Counted from the stretch's first letter, positions 28,613 to 40,574 are shown. The stretch is 64,000 bases of DNA from Flavimaribacter sp024343425 (GCA_965227645.1 OZ245773.1:1-64000), one strand, 5' to 3'. Notes: a model not told the origin generated them from the sequence alone. Translations and numbers: made by a program.

Positions 28613-31213
28613 ATGAATATGGAAAAATACAGTGAACGCGTGCGCGGGTTCCTGCAGTCGGCGCAGACCTATGCGCTTGCAGAGGGGCATCAGCAATTCA
28701 CGCCCGAGCATGTGCTGAAAGTCCTGCTTGACGATCCGGAAGGCATGGCCGCATCCCTGATCGACCGCGCAGGCGGACGGGCGAAGGACGCGAAAGTAGC
28801 CGTCGATGCGGCGCTTGCAAAACTGCCGAAAATTTCCGGCGGAAACGGACAGATCTATCTTTCCCAGCCGCTCGCCAAGGTGTTTTCAACCGCCGAGGAC
28901 ATCGCCAACAAGGCCGGCGACAGCTTCGTCACGGTCGAGCGTCTTCTGCTCGCCCTCATGATGGAGAAATCCGCGGCGACCTCGAAGCTGCTGGAAACGG
29001 CCGGCGTGACGCCGACCGCGCTCAACCAGGCGATCAACGAAATCCGCAAGGGCCGCACGGCCGACTCCGCCAACGCGGAGCAGGGCTATGACGCCCTGAA
29101 GAAATACGCCCGCGACCTGACCGAGGAAGCCCGCGAGGGCAAGCTCGATCCGGTGATCGGACGTGACGATGAGATTCGCCGCACGATCCAGGTCCTGTCG
29201 CGGCGCACCAAGAACAATCCGGTGCTCATCGGCGAGCCCGGCGTCGGCAAGACGGCGATCGCCGAAGGCCTGGCGCTGCGCATCGTCAATGGCGACGTGC
29301 CGGAATCGCTGAAAGACAAGCAACTGCTTGCGCTCGACATGGGCGCGCTCATCGCCGGCGCGAAATATCGCGGCGAGTTCGAGGAACGCCTGAAGGCGGT
29401 GCTTTCGGAGGTCCAGTCGGCCGCCGGAAACATCATCCTGTTCATCGACGAAATGCACACCCTCGTCGGAGCCGGCAAGGCGGACGGCGCCATGGACGCC
29501 TCCAACCTCTTGAAGCCGGCGCTGGCGCGCGGCGAACTGCACTGCGTGGGCGCGACGACGCTCGACGAATATCGCAAGCACGTCGAAAAGGACGCTGCTC
29601 TCGCGCGCCGGTTCCAGCCCGTCTTCATCGACGAGCCGACGGTGGAGGACACGATCTCCATCCTGCGCGGCATCAAGGAGAAGTACGAGCAGCACCACAA
29701 GGTCCGGATCTCCGATTCGGCGCTGGTCTCCGCTTCGACGCTGTCGAACCGCTACATCACGGACCGGTTCCTGCCCGACAAGGCGATCGACCTCGTGGAC
29801 GAAGCGGCTTCGCGTCTTCGCATGCAGGTGGATTCCAAGCCGGAAGAACTCGACGAGCTCGACCGGCGCATCATCCAGCTGAAAATCGAGCGCGAGGCCC
29901 TGCTGAAGGAAACCGACAGGGCGTCCAAGGACAGGCTCAAGAAACTGGAAGAGGACCTTGCCTCGCTTGAGGAAGAGGCCGATGCGCTGACGGCGGCCTG
30001 GCAGGCCGAGAAGCAGAAGCTGGGTCTTGCCGCCGAGCTGAAGAAGCAGCTCGACGACGCCCGCAACGAGCTGGCGATCGCCCAGCGCAAGGGCGAGTTC
30101 CAGCGCGCCGGCGAACTGGCCTATGGCGAGATCCCGGATCTGGAAGCCAAGCTCGCCGAAGCGGAAGAGACCGGCAACGAGGGTTCGGCGATGGTCGAGG
30201 AGACCGTCACCCCCGACCACATCGCCCATGTGGTTTCGCGATGGACCGGCATTCCCGTCGACAAGATGCTCGAGGGCGAACGCGAAAAGCTGCTGCGCAT
30301 GGAAGACGTGCTGGCGAAATCGGTCGTCGGTCAGGGCGAGGCGGTGCAGGCCGTCTCCAAGGCCGTGCGCCGCGCGCGCGCCGGTCTGCAGGATCCGAAC
30401 CGGCCGATCGGCTCGTTCATCTTCCTCGGACCCACGGGCGTCGGCAAGACGGAGCTAACCAAGGCGCTCGCCCGGTTCCTGTTCGACGACGAATCCGCGA
30501 TGGTGCGTCTCGACATGTCGGAGTTCATGGAGAAACACTCCGTGTCCCGGCTGATCGGCGCCCCGCCCGGATATGTCGGCTATGACGAAGGCGGCATGCT
30601 GACGGAAGCAGTCCGGCGCAGACCCTACCAGGTGATCCTGTTCGACGAGATCGAAAAGGCTCATCCGGATGTCTTCAACGTGCTGTTGCAGGTGCTCGAC
30701 GACGGACGTCTGACGGACGGCCAGGGCCGCACCGTCGATTTCCGGAACACGCTGGTGATCATGACGTCCAACCTGGGCGCGGAATATCTGACCGGCCTGG
30801 GCGAAAAGGACGACGTCGACAAGGTTCGCGATCAGGTCATGGATGTCGTTCGGGCGTCCTTCCGGCCGGAATTCCTGAACCGCGTGGACGAGATCATCCT
30901 GTTCCATCGCCTGCATCGCGACCAGATGGGAGCGATCGTCGATATCCAGATGGCGCGGGTCCAGACCCTGCTCAGCGATCGCAAGATCGTCATCGATCTG
31001 GGCGAGGACGCGCGCAACTGGCTGGCGGACAAGGGATACGATCCGGCTTACGGCGCACGGCCCTTGAAGCGGGTGATCCAGAAATACCTGCAGGATCCGC
31101 TGGCGGAAAAGATCCTCGGCGGCGAGATCACGGACGGCCAGACCATTCAGGTGTCGGCCGGTTCGGACAGGCTGCTGTTTTCGACGACGGACAGCCAAGT
31201 CGAAGCCGCCTGA
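28613..31213 (+). CDS. clpB: ATP-dependent disaggregase ClpB
   Basis: 866-residue Hsp100 chaperone that pulls proteins out of aggregates together with DnaK. The N domain (residues 1-145) has two Clp repeats; AAA module 1 has Walker A GEPGVGKT at 207-214; the coiled-coil M domain lies around 410-525 (Lys/Glu-rich, EELDELDRRIIQLKIEREAL); AAA module 2 has GPTGVGKT at 606-613 and the family's YDEGGMLTEAVRRRPYQVILFDE. The M domain separates it from ClpA and ClpC. A heat-shock promoter precedes it and a terminator follows. Confidence 0.97.
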   Translation: MNMEKYSERVRGFLQSAQTYALAEGHQQFTPEHVLKVLLDDPEGMAASLIDRAGGRAKDAKVAVDAALAKLPKISGGNGQIYLSQPLAKVFSTAEDIANKAGDSFVTVERLLLALMMEKSAATSKLLETAGVTPTALNQAINEIRKGRTADSANAEQGYDALKKYARDLTEEAREGKLDPVIGRDDEIRRTIQVLSRRTKNNPVLIGEPGVGKTAIAEGLALRIVNGDVPESLKDKQLLALDMGALIAGAKYRGEFEERLKAVLSEVQSAAGNIILFIDEMHTLVGAGKADGAMDASNLLKPALARGELHCVGATTLDEYRKHVEKDAALARRFQPVFIDEPTVEDTISILRGIKEKYEQHHKVRISDSALVSASTLSNRYITDRFLPDKAIDLVDEAASRLRMQVDSKPEELDELDRRIIQLKIEREALLKETDRASKDRLKKLEEDLASLEEEADALTAAWQAEKQKLGLAAELKKQLDDARNELAIAQRKGEFQRAGELAYGEIPDLEAKLAEAEETGNEGSAMVEETVTPDHIAHVVSRWTGIPVDKMLEGEREKLLRMEDVLAKSVVGQGEAVQAVSKAVRRARAGLQDPNRPIGSFIFLGPTGVGKTELTKALARFLFDDESAMVRLDMSEFMEKHSVSRLIGAPPGYVGYDEGGMLTEAVRRRPYQVILFDEIEKAHPDVFNVLLQVLDDGRLTDGQGRTVDFRNTLVIMTSNLGAEYLTGLGEKDDVDKVRDQVMDVVRASFRPEFLNRVDEIILFHRLHRDQMGAIVDIQMARVQTLLSDRKIVIDLGEDARNWLADKGYDPAYGARPLKRVIQKYLQDPLAEKILGGEITDGQTIQVSAGSDRLLFSTTDSQVEAA

Positions 31214-31238
31214 CGACTGACAGGTCAATGCAAGAGAA

Positions 31239-31271
31239 AAAATGGTCCGGTTCGTCCGGGCCATTTTCGTT
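31239..31271. terminator. Bidirectional terminator clpB / M23 peptidase
   Basis: AAAATGG-TCCGG-TTCG-TCCGGGCCATTTT-like hairpin: the AAAATGGTCCGG arm pairs with CCGGGCCATTTT, with A- and T-rich ends on both sides, so it can work in both directions between the convergent genes. Confidence 0.8.
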
Positions 31272-31295
31272 TGTGACTGATGTGGAACGTCTAGG

Positions 31296-33251
31296 TCAGA
31301 ACGCGGACGCCAGCCGGGCCGTTCCGCTTTCCGGATCGACCAGCTTGTCGATACGCTCGCGTTCGCGCTGGAACTCCGCCAGCGCCTCGCCGGTCAACGC
31401 CTTGCCTTCGGGCAGACGCACGCGCATCGGGTCGACCTTGCGGCCGTTGACGATCAGTTCGTAGTGGAGATGCGGACCGGTGGACAGCCCCGTCGATCCG
31501 ACATAGCCGATCACCTGACCCTGCCGCACCCGTGCTCCCGGCGCGATGCCCTTGGCGATCGAGGTCTGGTGCGAATAGGAGCTTTCGTAGCCGTTGGGAT
31601 GGCGAATGATGGTCTGCTTGCCGTAACCGCCCTTGTTCCAGCCGGCCTTCTCGACCACGCCGTTGCCGGCGGCGATGATCGGCGTGCCGCGCGGCGCCGC
31701 CCAGTCCACGCCGGTGTGCATCCGGCGATATTTCAGGATCGGGTGGCGGCGCATGCCGAAGCCCGACCGGAAGCGGCCGTTGGGCACCGGATTCCTGATC
31801 AGGAACTGGCGCGCGCTGCGGCCTTCCGAATCATAATAGTCGATCGCGCCGGTTTCGGGATTTTGGAACCGGTAGAGCTGGACATCATTGTTGCCGAAGG
31901 TCGCCTTGACGAACAGCAATTGCGAATCGATGTCGGCCGCCTCCGTCTGTTCGTTGACCGAAAACAGCGCTTCCATCGTGTCGGTGGGCTTCAGCTTCGC
32001 CTGGAAATCGACGCTGCTAGCGAGCATTCTCACCAGCTTGTCGGTCATGTCCAGATCCATGCCGTAGGACAAGGCTGCACGGAAGACGCCGTCATAGATG
32101 CGCGGCAGATCGCGCCCGGACGAGACGGCGACCGGCTGGTTGTCAAAGGCGGTTTCCACAGCAGCCGATTTCGGCGGCTCTTCCGCGGATGCGAGGATTT
32201 CGCTGTCGTTGATTGCGACGGATCCGCGATGCCTGCTCCCGGTATAGACGGACGCGCGGATGATCCGCTTGTTCGCGCCGCGCTGTTCGAGGCCGAGGCG
32301 CACCACGTCGCCTTCGGAAAGATCTTCGGAACCTGCCTCGCCGGCCAGGAAATCGGAAAAATACTGCGCCTGGCTCTTGTCGTAACCTGCTTCCACCAGC
32401 GCGTCCACGATCGTGACGGAAGACCGGATCGGGATGATGTCGTCGATATACTCGATGGCGTTGGCGTTTGACGTCTGGACGGGGCTGACGGAAACATTTT
32501 CCGCGACGACCTTTGCATTGAGATTCGTTGCTTCGGCGAACGGACCGCCCGCGCCATTGAAGGTCTGCGGGTTGACATAGTGCATGGCCGCCACCTGCAG
32601 CTTGCCATTGTCGAGCGCCATCTCGCTTTTGCGCGCAATTTCCTCTGCTTCGTCGGCGGTCAGATTTGCGGCGTAGACATAAGGAACTGCGGTCAGCGGA
32701 AACTCGGAGATCTTCAGGCTTATTTCCGAATCGACGTCGGCGCCGTAGATGACGCCGGTCGGCGCCGCCGGCGCTTCTTCCTCTTCTTCTCCGGAGGAGA
32801 ATATCTTCAGCGGATCGAATTTCGGATAGTCGATCTTTGCGCCATGATTGGCGGCAAGCGCCATCTTCACATGCGCAAAAGGCTTGCTTCGGATAACGCT
32901 GCGGTCGCCTTCGTCGATCATGGTCGAGACTTCGATGATCGATCGATCTGTCGGTTTCGCTGCGATTGCAGTGCCGACAAGCCGGCTGCCTTTTTCGGCG
33001 CCGAGCGAGTTCGTGCGGCCGGCATTCGTTTCGGTGGAAGCATAGGCTTCTCCCGGAATGGCCAGCTGTTCGCGTCCGTCAAGGGCAGCAAACAGCGCAA
33101 TGCCCATCAGGGCGCTGGAGGTGATGCCTGTCAGAAAGGTGCCGGACAACCAGCGAATGGAGACTTCACGACGATCGGGAGCTTTGCGGCCGTCCGCCAG
33201 AAGCGGTTCGTCCTCCCCCAATTGTTTCGCTACATCACTCTCTTTCGCCAT
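31296..33251 (-). CDS. M23 family metallopeptidase, membrane-anchored
   Basis: 651 residues. A cytoplasmic start is followed by one membrane segment at about residues 34-56, a long periplasmic region with repeated Gly/Ser/Ala-rich and acidic parts, then a LytM/peptidase M23 domain from about residue 490. The zinc site is complete: HTGVD (His about 512, Asp about 516) and HLHYE (near 595). It should cut or help to cut peptidoglycan cross-links, as MepM/ShyA- or DipM-type proteins do. The EEEEEAPAAP stretch is a low-complexity linker. Cleavage of murein or activation of amidases are both possible. Confidence 0.88.
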   Translation of the reverse strand: MAKESDVAKQLGEDEPLLADGRKAPDRREVSIRWLSGTFLTGITSSALMGIALFAALDGREQLAIPGEAYASTETNAGRTNSLGAEKGSRLVGTAIAAKPTDRSIIEVSTMIDEGDRSVIRSKPFAHVKMALAANHGAKIDYPKFDPLKIFSSGEEEEEAPAAPTGVIYGADVDSEISLKISEFPLTAVPYVYAANLTADEAEEIARKSEMALDNGKLQVAAMHYVNPQTFNGAGGPFAEATNLNAKVVAENVSVSPVQTSNANAIEYIDDIIPIRSSVTIVDALVEAGYDKSQAQYFSDFLAGEAGSEDLSEGDVVRLGLEQRGANKRIIRASVYTGSRHRGSVAINDSEILASAEEPPKSAAVETAFDNQPVAVSSGRDLPRIYDGVFRAALSYGMDLDMTDKLVRMLASSVDFQAKLKPTDTMEALFSVNEQTEAADIDSQLLFVKATFGNNDVQLYRFQNPETGAIDYYDSEGRSARQFLIRNPVPNGRFRSGFGMRRHPILKYRRMHTGVDWAAPRGTPIIAAGNGVVEKAGWNKGGYGKQTIIRHPNGYESSYSHQTSIAKGIAPGARVRQGQVIGYVGSTGLSTGPHLHYELIVNGRKVDPMRVRLPEGKALTGEALAEFQRERERIDKLVDPESGTARLASAF

Positions 33252-33724
33252 CGTTGGTCGTCTGTCCCCACATCCTTCATCGATTGCGACGCCGGCTCAC
33301 GAAATATCAATTATTTCATGTGCCTCGTCGATCGCGGCGAGTCAATCTCCGGCCGAATCATTCACCCGAAATAAAGAGAAACGTCCCGAATGCATACATG
33401 ATTTCATGTTGCATCTCCGAGTCCCGTCGGGAACACCCTGCAGGCTGTTGCTTTATTGAGGCAGCAATAGGGCATTCGAGCGCTTGTCCAGAGAATGTTT
33501 TGCGCTTTGTGTGACGGGGCGCGGCGAAAACATGAAAAAAATTTGGATTTCGGCTAAAAAAATACTGCGATATCCCCATATAGGAAGGGCCGACGCATAC
33601 CTGTATCGCCGGTCAACACTCTATCAACAGGCATGAAAAGCCCGGTTTCCGGGGGTTTCAACACGATCTTCCCGACAGTCGTTCGCGCCTGTCAGAAAAC
33701 TTTCACAGAGTTGGAAAATAGGTG

Positions 33725-33754
33725 TTGACTTGCTGAAACTGTGTTGGGTATATA
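33725..33754 (+). promoter_or_regulatory. rRNA operon promoter
   Basis: TTGACT at 33725-33730 and TATATA at 33749-33754 with an 18-bp spacer (17 bp if GTATAT is read as the -10 box), followed by a GC-rich stretch like a stringent discriminator. It lies about 340 nt before the mature 16S end, a normal leader length for this group. Confidence 0.7.
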
Positions 33755-34068
33755 GCGCCACCAACGAGGGCGGTGTCGCCGCTGGCGACGGTACGTTTTG
33801 CCTTGTTGGTTTCCGGAATGAGCTTTTGAGCTTTGTTTTGGGCCCGGACGGGACTTCAGGTTTTGTTTGGGATCGGGATGGTTTTCCCGGGTTGTTTGAC
33901 AATTGAATAGGGGAAAGAGAAACGTGGGCGGCGGTCTGCTGCATGCCTGGTTTTGGGTTTATGCCTAGAATCTGGCGTTACAGATATGGCGGTCACGTTT
34001 CAAGAGAAAGTTACACTGATACGGTTTTCGGACTGTATCGGGTGTGAAGTTCTCGTCGATTCAAGCGT

Positions 34069-34084
34069 GACTAAAGCCAATATC
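34069..34084 (+). other. Pre-16S processing stalk, 5' strand
   Basis: GACTAAAGCCAATATC pairs with CATATTGGCGTTGGTC at 35593-35608, just past the 3' end of 16S, with a core of eight Watson-Crick pairs. Together they form the expected RNase III stalk. Confidence 0.6.
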
Positions 34085-34092
34085 GAATTCTC

Positions 34093-35586
<1,494 letters not shown>

Positions 35587-35751
35587 AGAAGACATATTGG
35601 CGTTGGTCAGACAGCTTGTCTGGCCGTTACCATGGCGTCTATGTCATCTTATTAGAACAAAGACCGGACCAGTCAGGTCACGGTCGTGCATACACAGGCA
35701 GCGCCCGCCGCCTACGTTTCTCTTTCTTCAAGGATGATGAACCATTTATCT

Positions 35752-36005
35752 GTCCTCACGCCGTGTGTGTTTTTATCGCTCACGCGCCGTACCGCGCATC
35801 TTTGATGCGCTGGCGCTGCGCGGGCGCGCCGCATCAGCGGCGACGGCCGGTCGGCCTTGCGGTGCTTCGCACCGAACCCTTTTTCCACGCTATCATCGCA
35901 AGGAAAAGGAAACCGAAGCCTCCGGGCTTCGCAAGCGCGACTGCGCGTCGGCCACTTTTGGCCGCCCCGTCCGGAGCCAGCCCGAAGGGCGTACGGCGCG
36001 AGGAC
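35752..36005 (-). repeat. rRNA-operon hairpin element, copy A
   Basis: About 254 nt, reverse orientation relative to copies B and C. It consists of short strong hairpins, for example GCGCCGCATCAGCGGCG, GGTGC-TTC-GCACC, GAAGCCTCCGGGCTTC, GGCCACTTTTGGCC, GCCCGAAGGGC, bounded by CTCACG-like and GCGAGGAC ends. In its inner 75 nt it is the reverse complement of copy B with one visible difference. It lies between 16S and tRNA-Ile. Confidence 0.85.
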
Positions 36006-36040
36006 GAAAAATCGCCGCGTGAGCGAAGGCAACTCAACAT

Positions 36041-36117
<77 letters not shown>

Positions 36118-36144
36118 AGCGGTTCCGGGGCATCTGCGGTGTTC

Positions 36145-36220
36145 GGGGCTATAGCTCAGCTGGGAGAGCACCTGCTTTGCAAGCAGGGGGTCATCGGTTC
36201 GATCCCGATTAGCTCCACCA
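36145..36220 (+). tRNA. tRNA-Ala (TGC)
   Basis: 76 nt, starting GGGGCTATAGCTCAGCTGG, anticodon loop CTTTGCAAG with anticodon UGC, GTTCGATCC T-arm and an encoded CCA end. 27 nt after tRNA-Ile. Confidence 0.97.
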
Positions 36221-36228
36221 TTTATATG

Positions 36229-36520
36229 TCCTCGCGCCGTACGCCCTTCGGGCTGGCTCCGGACGGGGCGGCCAAAAGTGGCCGACGCGCGGTCGCGCTT
36301 GCGAAACGCTTCGCGTTTCGATTGGGCGGCAATCGGGCGCTGCGGCCGGCAAGAGGTTGAGCGCAGTCGGGTATGCGACGTGTCGGCGACATTCGAAGAA
36401 TGGTTCATGGGAAACGGGTTACGGCGCGCAAGCGCCGCAAGGCCGACTGGCCGTCGCCGCTGATGCGGCGCCCTCGCGGAGCGCCAGCGCATCTTCGATG
36501 CGCGGTACGGCGCGTGAGCG
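36229..36520 (+). repeat. rRNA-operon hairpin element, copy B
   Basis: About 292 nt, beginning 8 nt after the CCA of tRNA-Ala. It runs opposite to copy A; complementarity to A continues past its end (ATCATCCTTGAG at 36530-36541 against CTTCAAGGATGAT at 35726-35738). It contains about 60 extra nt in the middle. The hairpins GGCCAAAAGTGGCC, GCGGCGCC/GCCGCTGATGCGGC and GCGCATCTTCGATGCGC are visible. Confidence 0.85.
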
Positions 36521-36543
36521 GAAAATAAATCATCCTTGAGAAA

Positions 36544-36993
36544 TAAAGTTTGCAACGGCTTTGGCCGTTGCCTGTTCTGCACACATTGTAAAGAGAAGAT
36601 CATGTCTGGAAGCTGTCTATCTACAGGCGGGCTACATCCCCGCCGGACAGCATTGCCGTGTGATTGTCATGTCCTGGCGTTTGACGCCTGGTCGGCCTAT
36701 GCAAAACCGGATGGTTTTGCGGACCAGGTTTGAATGTTTTGGGCATTGCATGACGGCTGGCGTTGCCTGACCGCGCGCCGTCGGACAGATCTCGAGAAGC
36801 TGGTCTGATGCATCTCCGGGAACGCTCGGCGTGTTCCCGAAGTGAGATGTATCGAAAACTAAATAGCCAATACGGTTTTGAGTGAGTTTGCCCGCGCCTT
36901 GAAAGGTGGCTCGGGCATGCGTCTTGAGGTGATCCTCCGGGGTTGCCACATGGGCGGTTCGGCATCGACGAGATGGCGAGACCACTTGGAACG
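36544..36993. other. Remaining 16S-23S spacer
   Basis: About 450 nt between copy B and the 23S stalk. No tRNA, no convincing gene. TTGTAAAGAGAAGATCATG near 36588 and TACGGTTTTGAGTGAGTTTG near 36871 look like normal spacer sequence. The last 25 nt form one side of the 23S processing stalk. Confidence 0.5.
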
Positions 36994-37022
36994 GATACGC
37001 ATTGGCAATGAGAACGATCAAG
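36994..37022 (+). other. Pre-23S processing stalk, 5' strand
   Basis: GATACGCATTG and AACGATCAAGT on this side pair with CAATGCGTATC and ACTTGATCGTT at 40048-40078, so the stalk brackets the mature 23S rRNA and sets its approximate ends. Confidence 0.7.
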
Positions 37023-37151
37023 TGTCAAAAGGGCATTTGGTGGATGCCTTGGCATGCACAGGCGATGAAGGACGTGATACGCTGCGATAAGTTGCGGGGA
37101 GCTGCGAATAAGCTTTGATCCGTGAATTTCCGAATGGGGCAACCCACCTTT

Positions 37152-37449
37152 GATATCTGGAAAATCATTTTTGTTTTGTCCTCACGGTTGAGCGCCCGCG
37201 CCCGTATCCTTGCGGATACAGGCGGGGCTAACCTCCGGACGGGGCGCCAGACGACTGGCGACGCGCAGTCGCGCTTGCGAAGCCTTGCGGCTTCGGGTTC
37301 TTTTTCCTTGCAGACTTTGCATGGGAAAGGATGTCGGCGCGAAGCGCCGCAAGGCCGACCGGCCGTCGCCGCTTATGCGGCGCCCACGCGGAGCGCAGCC
37401 CGAAGGGCGAACGCGCGTGAGCGAAAAACAGAAATGGTTTCCAGATATC
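37152..37449 (+). other. Intervening sequence in 23S rRNA (helix 9 type)
   Basis: An insert about 135 nt into 23S, bounded by a perfect 12-bp stem GATATCTGGAAA (37152-37163) / TTTCCAGATATC (37438-37449), extended by CATTT/AAATG. It carries rRNA-operon element copy C in its apex. Intervening sequences at this place are known in Rhizobiales and are cut out by RNase III, which leaves fragmented rRNA. Confidence 0.9.
37179..37423 (+). repeat. rRNA-operon hairpin element, copy C
   Basis: About 245 nt inside the 23S insert. Begins GTCCTCACGGTTGAGCG and ends CGCGTGAGCG. Hairpins in order: GTATCCTTGCGGATAC, CGCCAGACGACTGGCG, GAAGCCTTGCGGCTTC, GGCGCGAAGCGCC, GGCCGACCGGCC, GCCGCTTATGCGGC, GCCCGAAGGGC. 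Its outer left arm resembles copy D, not A or B. Confidence 0.85.
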
Positions 37450-37917
37450 GATTAAAGGTATCTTGCGCTGAATATATAGGTGTAAGAAGCGAACGCGGGG
37501 AACTGAAACATCTAAGTACCCGTAGGAAAGGACATCAACCGAGACTCCGTCAGTAGCGGCGAGCGAACGCGGACCAGGCCAGTGGCTATTGAAGATAAAG
37601 TGGAACCGTCTGGAAAGTCGGGCCGTAGTGGGTGACAGCCCCGTACGCGTAAGATCTTTGATAGTCCCAGAGTAGGGCGGGACACGTGAAATCCTGTCTG
37701 AACTTGGGGGGACCACCCTCCAAGCCTAAGTACTCGTGCATGACCGATAGCGAACCAGTACCGTGAGGGAAAGGTGAAAAGCACCCCGACAAGGGGAGTG
37801 AAAGAGAACCTGAAACCGGATGCCTACAAACAGTTGGAGGGCGCAAGCCTGACAGCGTACCTTTTGTATAATGGGTCAGCGACTTAGTATAACGAGCAAG
37901 CTTAAGCCGATAGGTGA

Positions 37918-37950
<33 letters not shown>

Positions 37951-38351
37951 TCAGTTCGTTGTATTAGACCCGAAACCGAGTGATCTAGCCATGAGCAGGT
38001 TGAAGGTTGGGTAACACCAACTGGAGGACCGAACCCATATCTGTTGCAATAGATCGGGATGACTTGTGGCTAGGGGTGAAAGGCCAATCAAACTCGGAAA
38101 TAGCTGGTTCTCCGCGAAATCTATTTAGGTAGAGCGTCGAGTGAATACCTCTGGGGGTAGAGCACTGGATGGGCTATGGGGGCTCACCGCCTTACTGATC
38201 CTAACCAAACTCCGAATACCAGAGAGTACTGCTCGGCAGACACACGGCGGGTGCTAACGTCCGTCGTGGAGAGGGTAACAACCCTGACCTCCAGCTAAGG
38301 TCCCCAAGTTATGGCTAAGTGGGAAAGGATGTGAGGATCCCAAAACAACCA

Positions 38352-38383
<32 letters not shown>

Positions 38384-39057
38384 GAAAGCGTAACAGCTCA
38401 CTGGTCTAAATAAGGGTCTTTGCGCCGAAAATGTAACGGGGCTAAAGCCATACACCGAAGCTGAGGGCTTGGCATTGCCAAGCGGTAGCGGAGCGTTCCG
38501 TAAGCCTGTGAAGGGAGACCCGCGAGGGCTCCTGGAGGTATCGGAAGTGCGAATGCTGACATGAGTAACGATAAAGGGAGTGAGAGACTCCCTCGCCGAA
38601 AGACCAAGGGTTCCTGCTTAAAGTTAATCTGAGCAGGGTGAGCCGGCCCCTAAGGCGAGGCCGAAAGGCGTAGTCGATGGGAACGACGTTAATATTCGTC
38701 GGCCTGGTGGTAGTGACGGATCTCGTGTGTTGTGCTTCCTTACTGGATTGGGAGTGCAGCGAAGAGGTTCCAGGAAATAGCTCCACCGTATAGACCGTAC
38801 CCGAAACCGACACAGGTGGTCAGGTAGAGAATACCAAGGCGCTTGAGAGAACTGCGTTGAAGGAACTCGGCAAATTGCACGCGTAACTTCGGAAGAAGCG
38901 TGACCTTCACGGGGGCAACCTTGTGGGGGTGGCACAGACCAGGGGGTAGCGACTGTTTATCAAAAACACAGGGCTCTGCGAAGTCGCAAGACGACGTATA
39001 GGGTCTGACGCCTGCCCGGTGCCGGAAGGTTAAAAGGAGGAGTGCAAGCTCCGAATT

Positions 39058-39148
<91 letters not shown>

Positions 39149-39221
39149 CGACTTCCCCGCTGTCTCCAACGCAGACTCAGTGAAATTGAACTCCCCGTGA
39201 AGATGCGGGGTTCCTGCGGTC

Positions 39222-39252
<31 letters not shown>

Positions 39253-39520
39253 GCTTTACACTGGCATTCGTGTCGGCATGTGTAGGATAGGTGGTAGGCT
39301 TTGAAGCGGAGGCGCCAGCCTTCGTGGAGCCGTCCTTGAAATACCACCCTTATCGTCATGGATGTCTAACCGCGATCCGTTATCCGGGTCCGGGACAGTG
39401 TATGGTGGGTAGTTTGACTGGGGCGGTCGCCTCCCAAAGAGTAACGGAGGCGCGCGATGGTAGGCTCAGACCGGTCGGAAATCGGTCGTCGAGTGCAATG
39501 GCATAAGCCTGCCTGACTGC

Positions 39521-39553
<33 letters not shown>

Positions 39554-39574
39554 TCATAGTGATCCGGTGGTCCC

Positions 39575-39630
<56 letters not shown>

Positions 39631-39659
39631 GACCCCCAAGAGTCCATATCGACGGGGTT

Positions 39660-39699
<40 letters not shown>

Positions 39700-39745
39700 G
39701 AGCAGGTCCCAAGGGTTTGGCTGTTCGCCAATTAAAGCGGTACGT

Positions 39746-39786
<41 letters not shown>

Positions 39787-39814
39787 TGCCGTGGGTGTAG
39801 GACTATTGACGGGA

Positions 39815-39846
<32 letters not shown>

Positions 39847-40087
39847 ACATCTCTGGTGGACCTGTTGTCCTGCCAAGGGCACAGCAGGGTAGCTATATGT
39901 GGAATGGATAACCGCTGAAAGCATCTAAGCGGGAAACCAACCCGAAAACGAGTAGTCCCCATAGAGCCGTGGAAGACCACCACGTTGATAGGCTGGATGT
40001 GGAAGTGCGGTAACGCATGAAGCTGACCAGTACTAATCGCTCAATCGACTTGATCGTTCCCATTGATCAATGCGTATCACTATACCA

Positions 40088-40331
40088 GTCCTCACGCCGT
40101 CAGCGCTAAAGCGCTGGCTGCGGACGGCGCGCCGCACTAGCGGCGACGGCCAGTCGGCCTTGCGAAGCCAAAAGGCTTCGAATTCCTTTCCCTCGAAACG
40201 CTCAAGGGAAATGAAAACGATGCGAAGCATCGCAAGCGCGACCGCGCGTCGGGCCTTTTGGCCCGCCCAGTCCGGAGGTTAGTCCCGACAGTATCCGAAG
40301 GATGCTGGCGCGGACGCTCAACCGTGAGGAC
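40088..40331 (-). repeat. rRNA-operon hairpin element, copy D
   Basis: About 244 nt between 23S and 5S, reverse orientation to copy C. It ends CTCAACCGTGAGGAC, the complement of the start of C, and both share GGTTAG next to CCGGAGG. Hairpins: AGCGCTAAAGCGCT, GCCGCACTAGCGGC, GAAGCCAAAAGGCTTC, GATGCGAAGCATC, GGGCCTTTTGGCCC. It fills almost the whole 23S-5S spacer. Confidence 0.85.
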
Positions 40332-40369
40332 ACAAAAAATCTCCCAGCTTCTCAAGTTGCTATTCTCCG

Positions 40370-40486
40370 ACCTGGTGACTATAGCGGGGCGCCCCCACCC
40401 GTTCCCATGCCGAACACGGCCGTGAAACGCCCCAGCGCCAATGGTACTTCGTCTCAAGACGCGGGAGAGTAGGTCATCGCCAGGTC
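40370..40486 (+). rRNA. rrf: 5S ribosomal RNA
   Basis: About 117 nt. CCTGGTGACTATAGCGGGG at the 5' end pairs with the GGTCATCGCCAGG end; CCCGTTCCCATGCCGAACACG is the universal loop. Flanking GTTGCTATT (40357) and AATAGCAAC (40491) pair as the processing stem. Confidence 0.96.
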
Positions 40487-40523
40487 TGACAATAGCAACA
40501 CAAAAATCTTCTCTTTACTTCTT

Positions 40524-40558
40524 AAAAAACGGCCCGGGTCTTCCTGGGCCGTTTTTTT
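40524..40558 (+). terminator. rRNA operon terminator
   Basis: AAAAAACGGCCC-GGGTCTTCCT-GGGCCGTTTTTTT: an A-rich arm, a GC core and seven T, 40 nt after 5S. With its A-tract it can also end transcription of the minus-strand gene beginning at 41075. Confidence 0.93.
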
Positions 40559-40574
40559 GTGTCTTTTTCCCTGA

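Larger units (their letters stand above)
33252..34092. other. Upstream region of the rRNA operon
   Basis: 841 bp. The first part must hold the promoter of the minus-strand M23 gene. The rRNA promoter is at 33725-33754 and the transcribed leader follows. GTTGTTTGACAATTGAATAG near 33891-33910 resembles a boxA antitermination element. GATACGG...CTGTATC near 34018 can form a leader hairpin. There is no protein gene. Confidence 0.55.
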
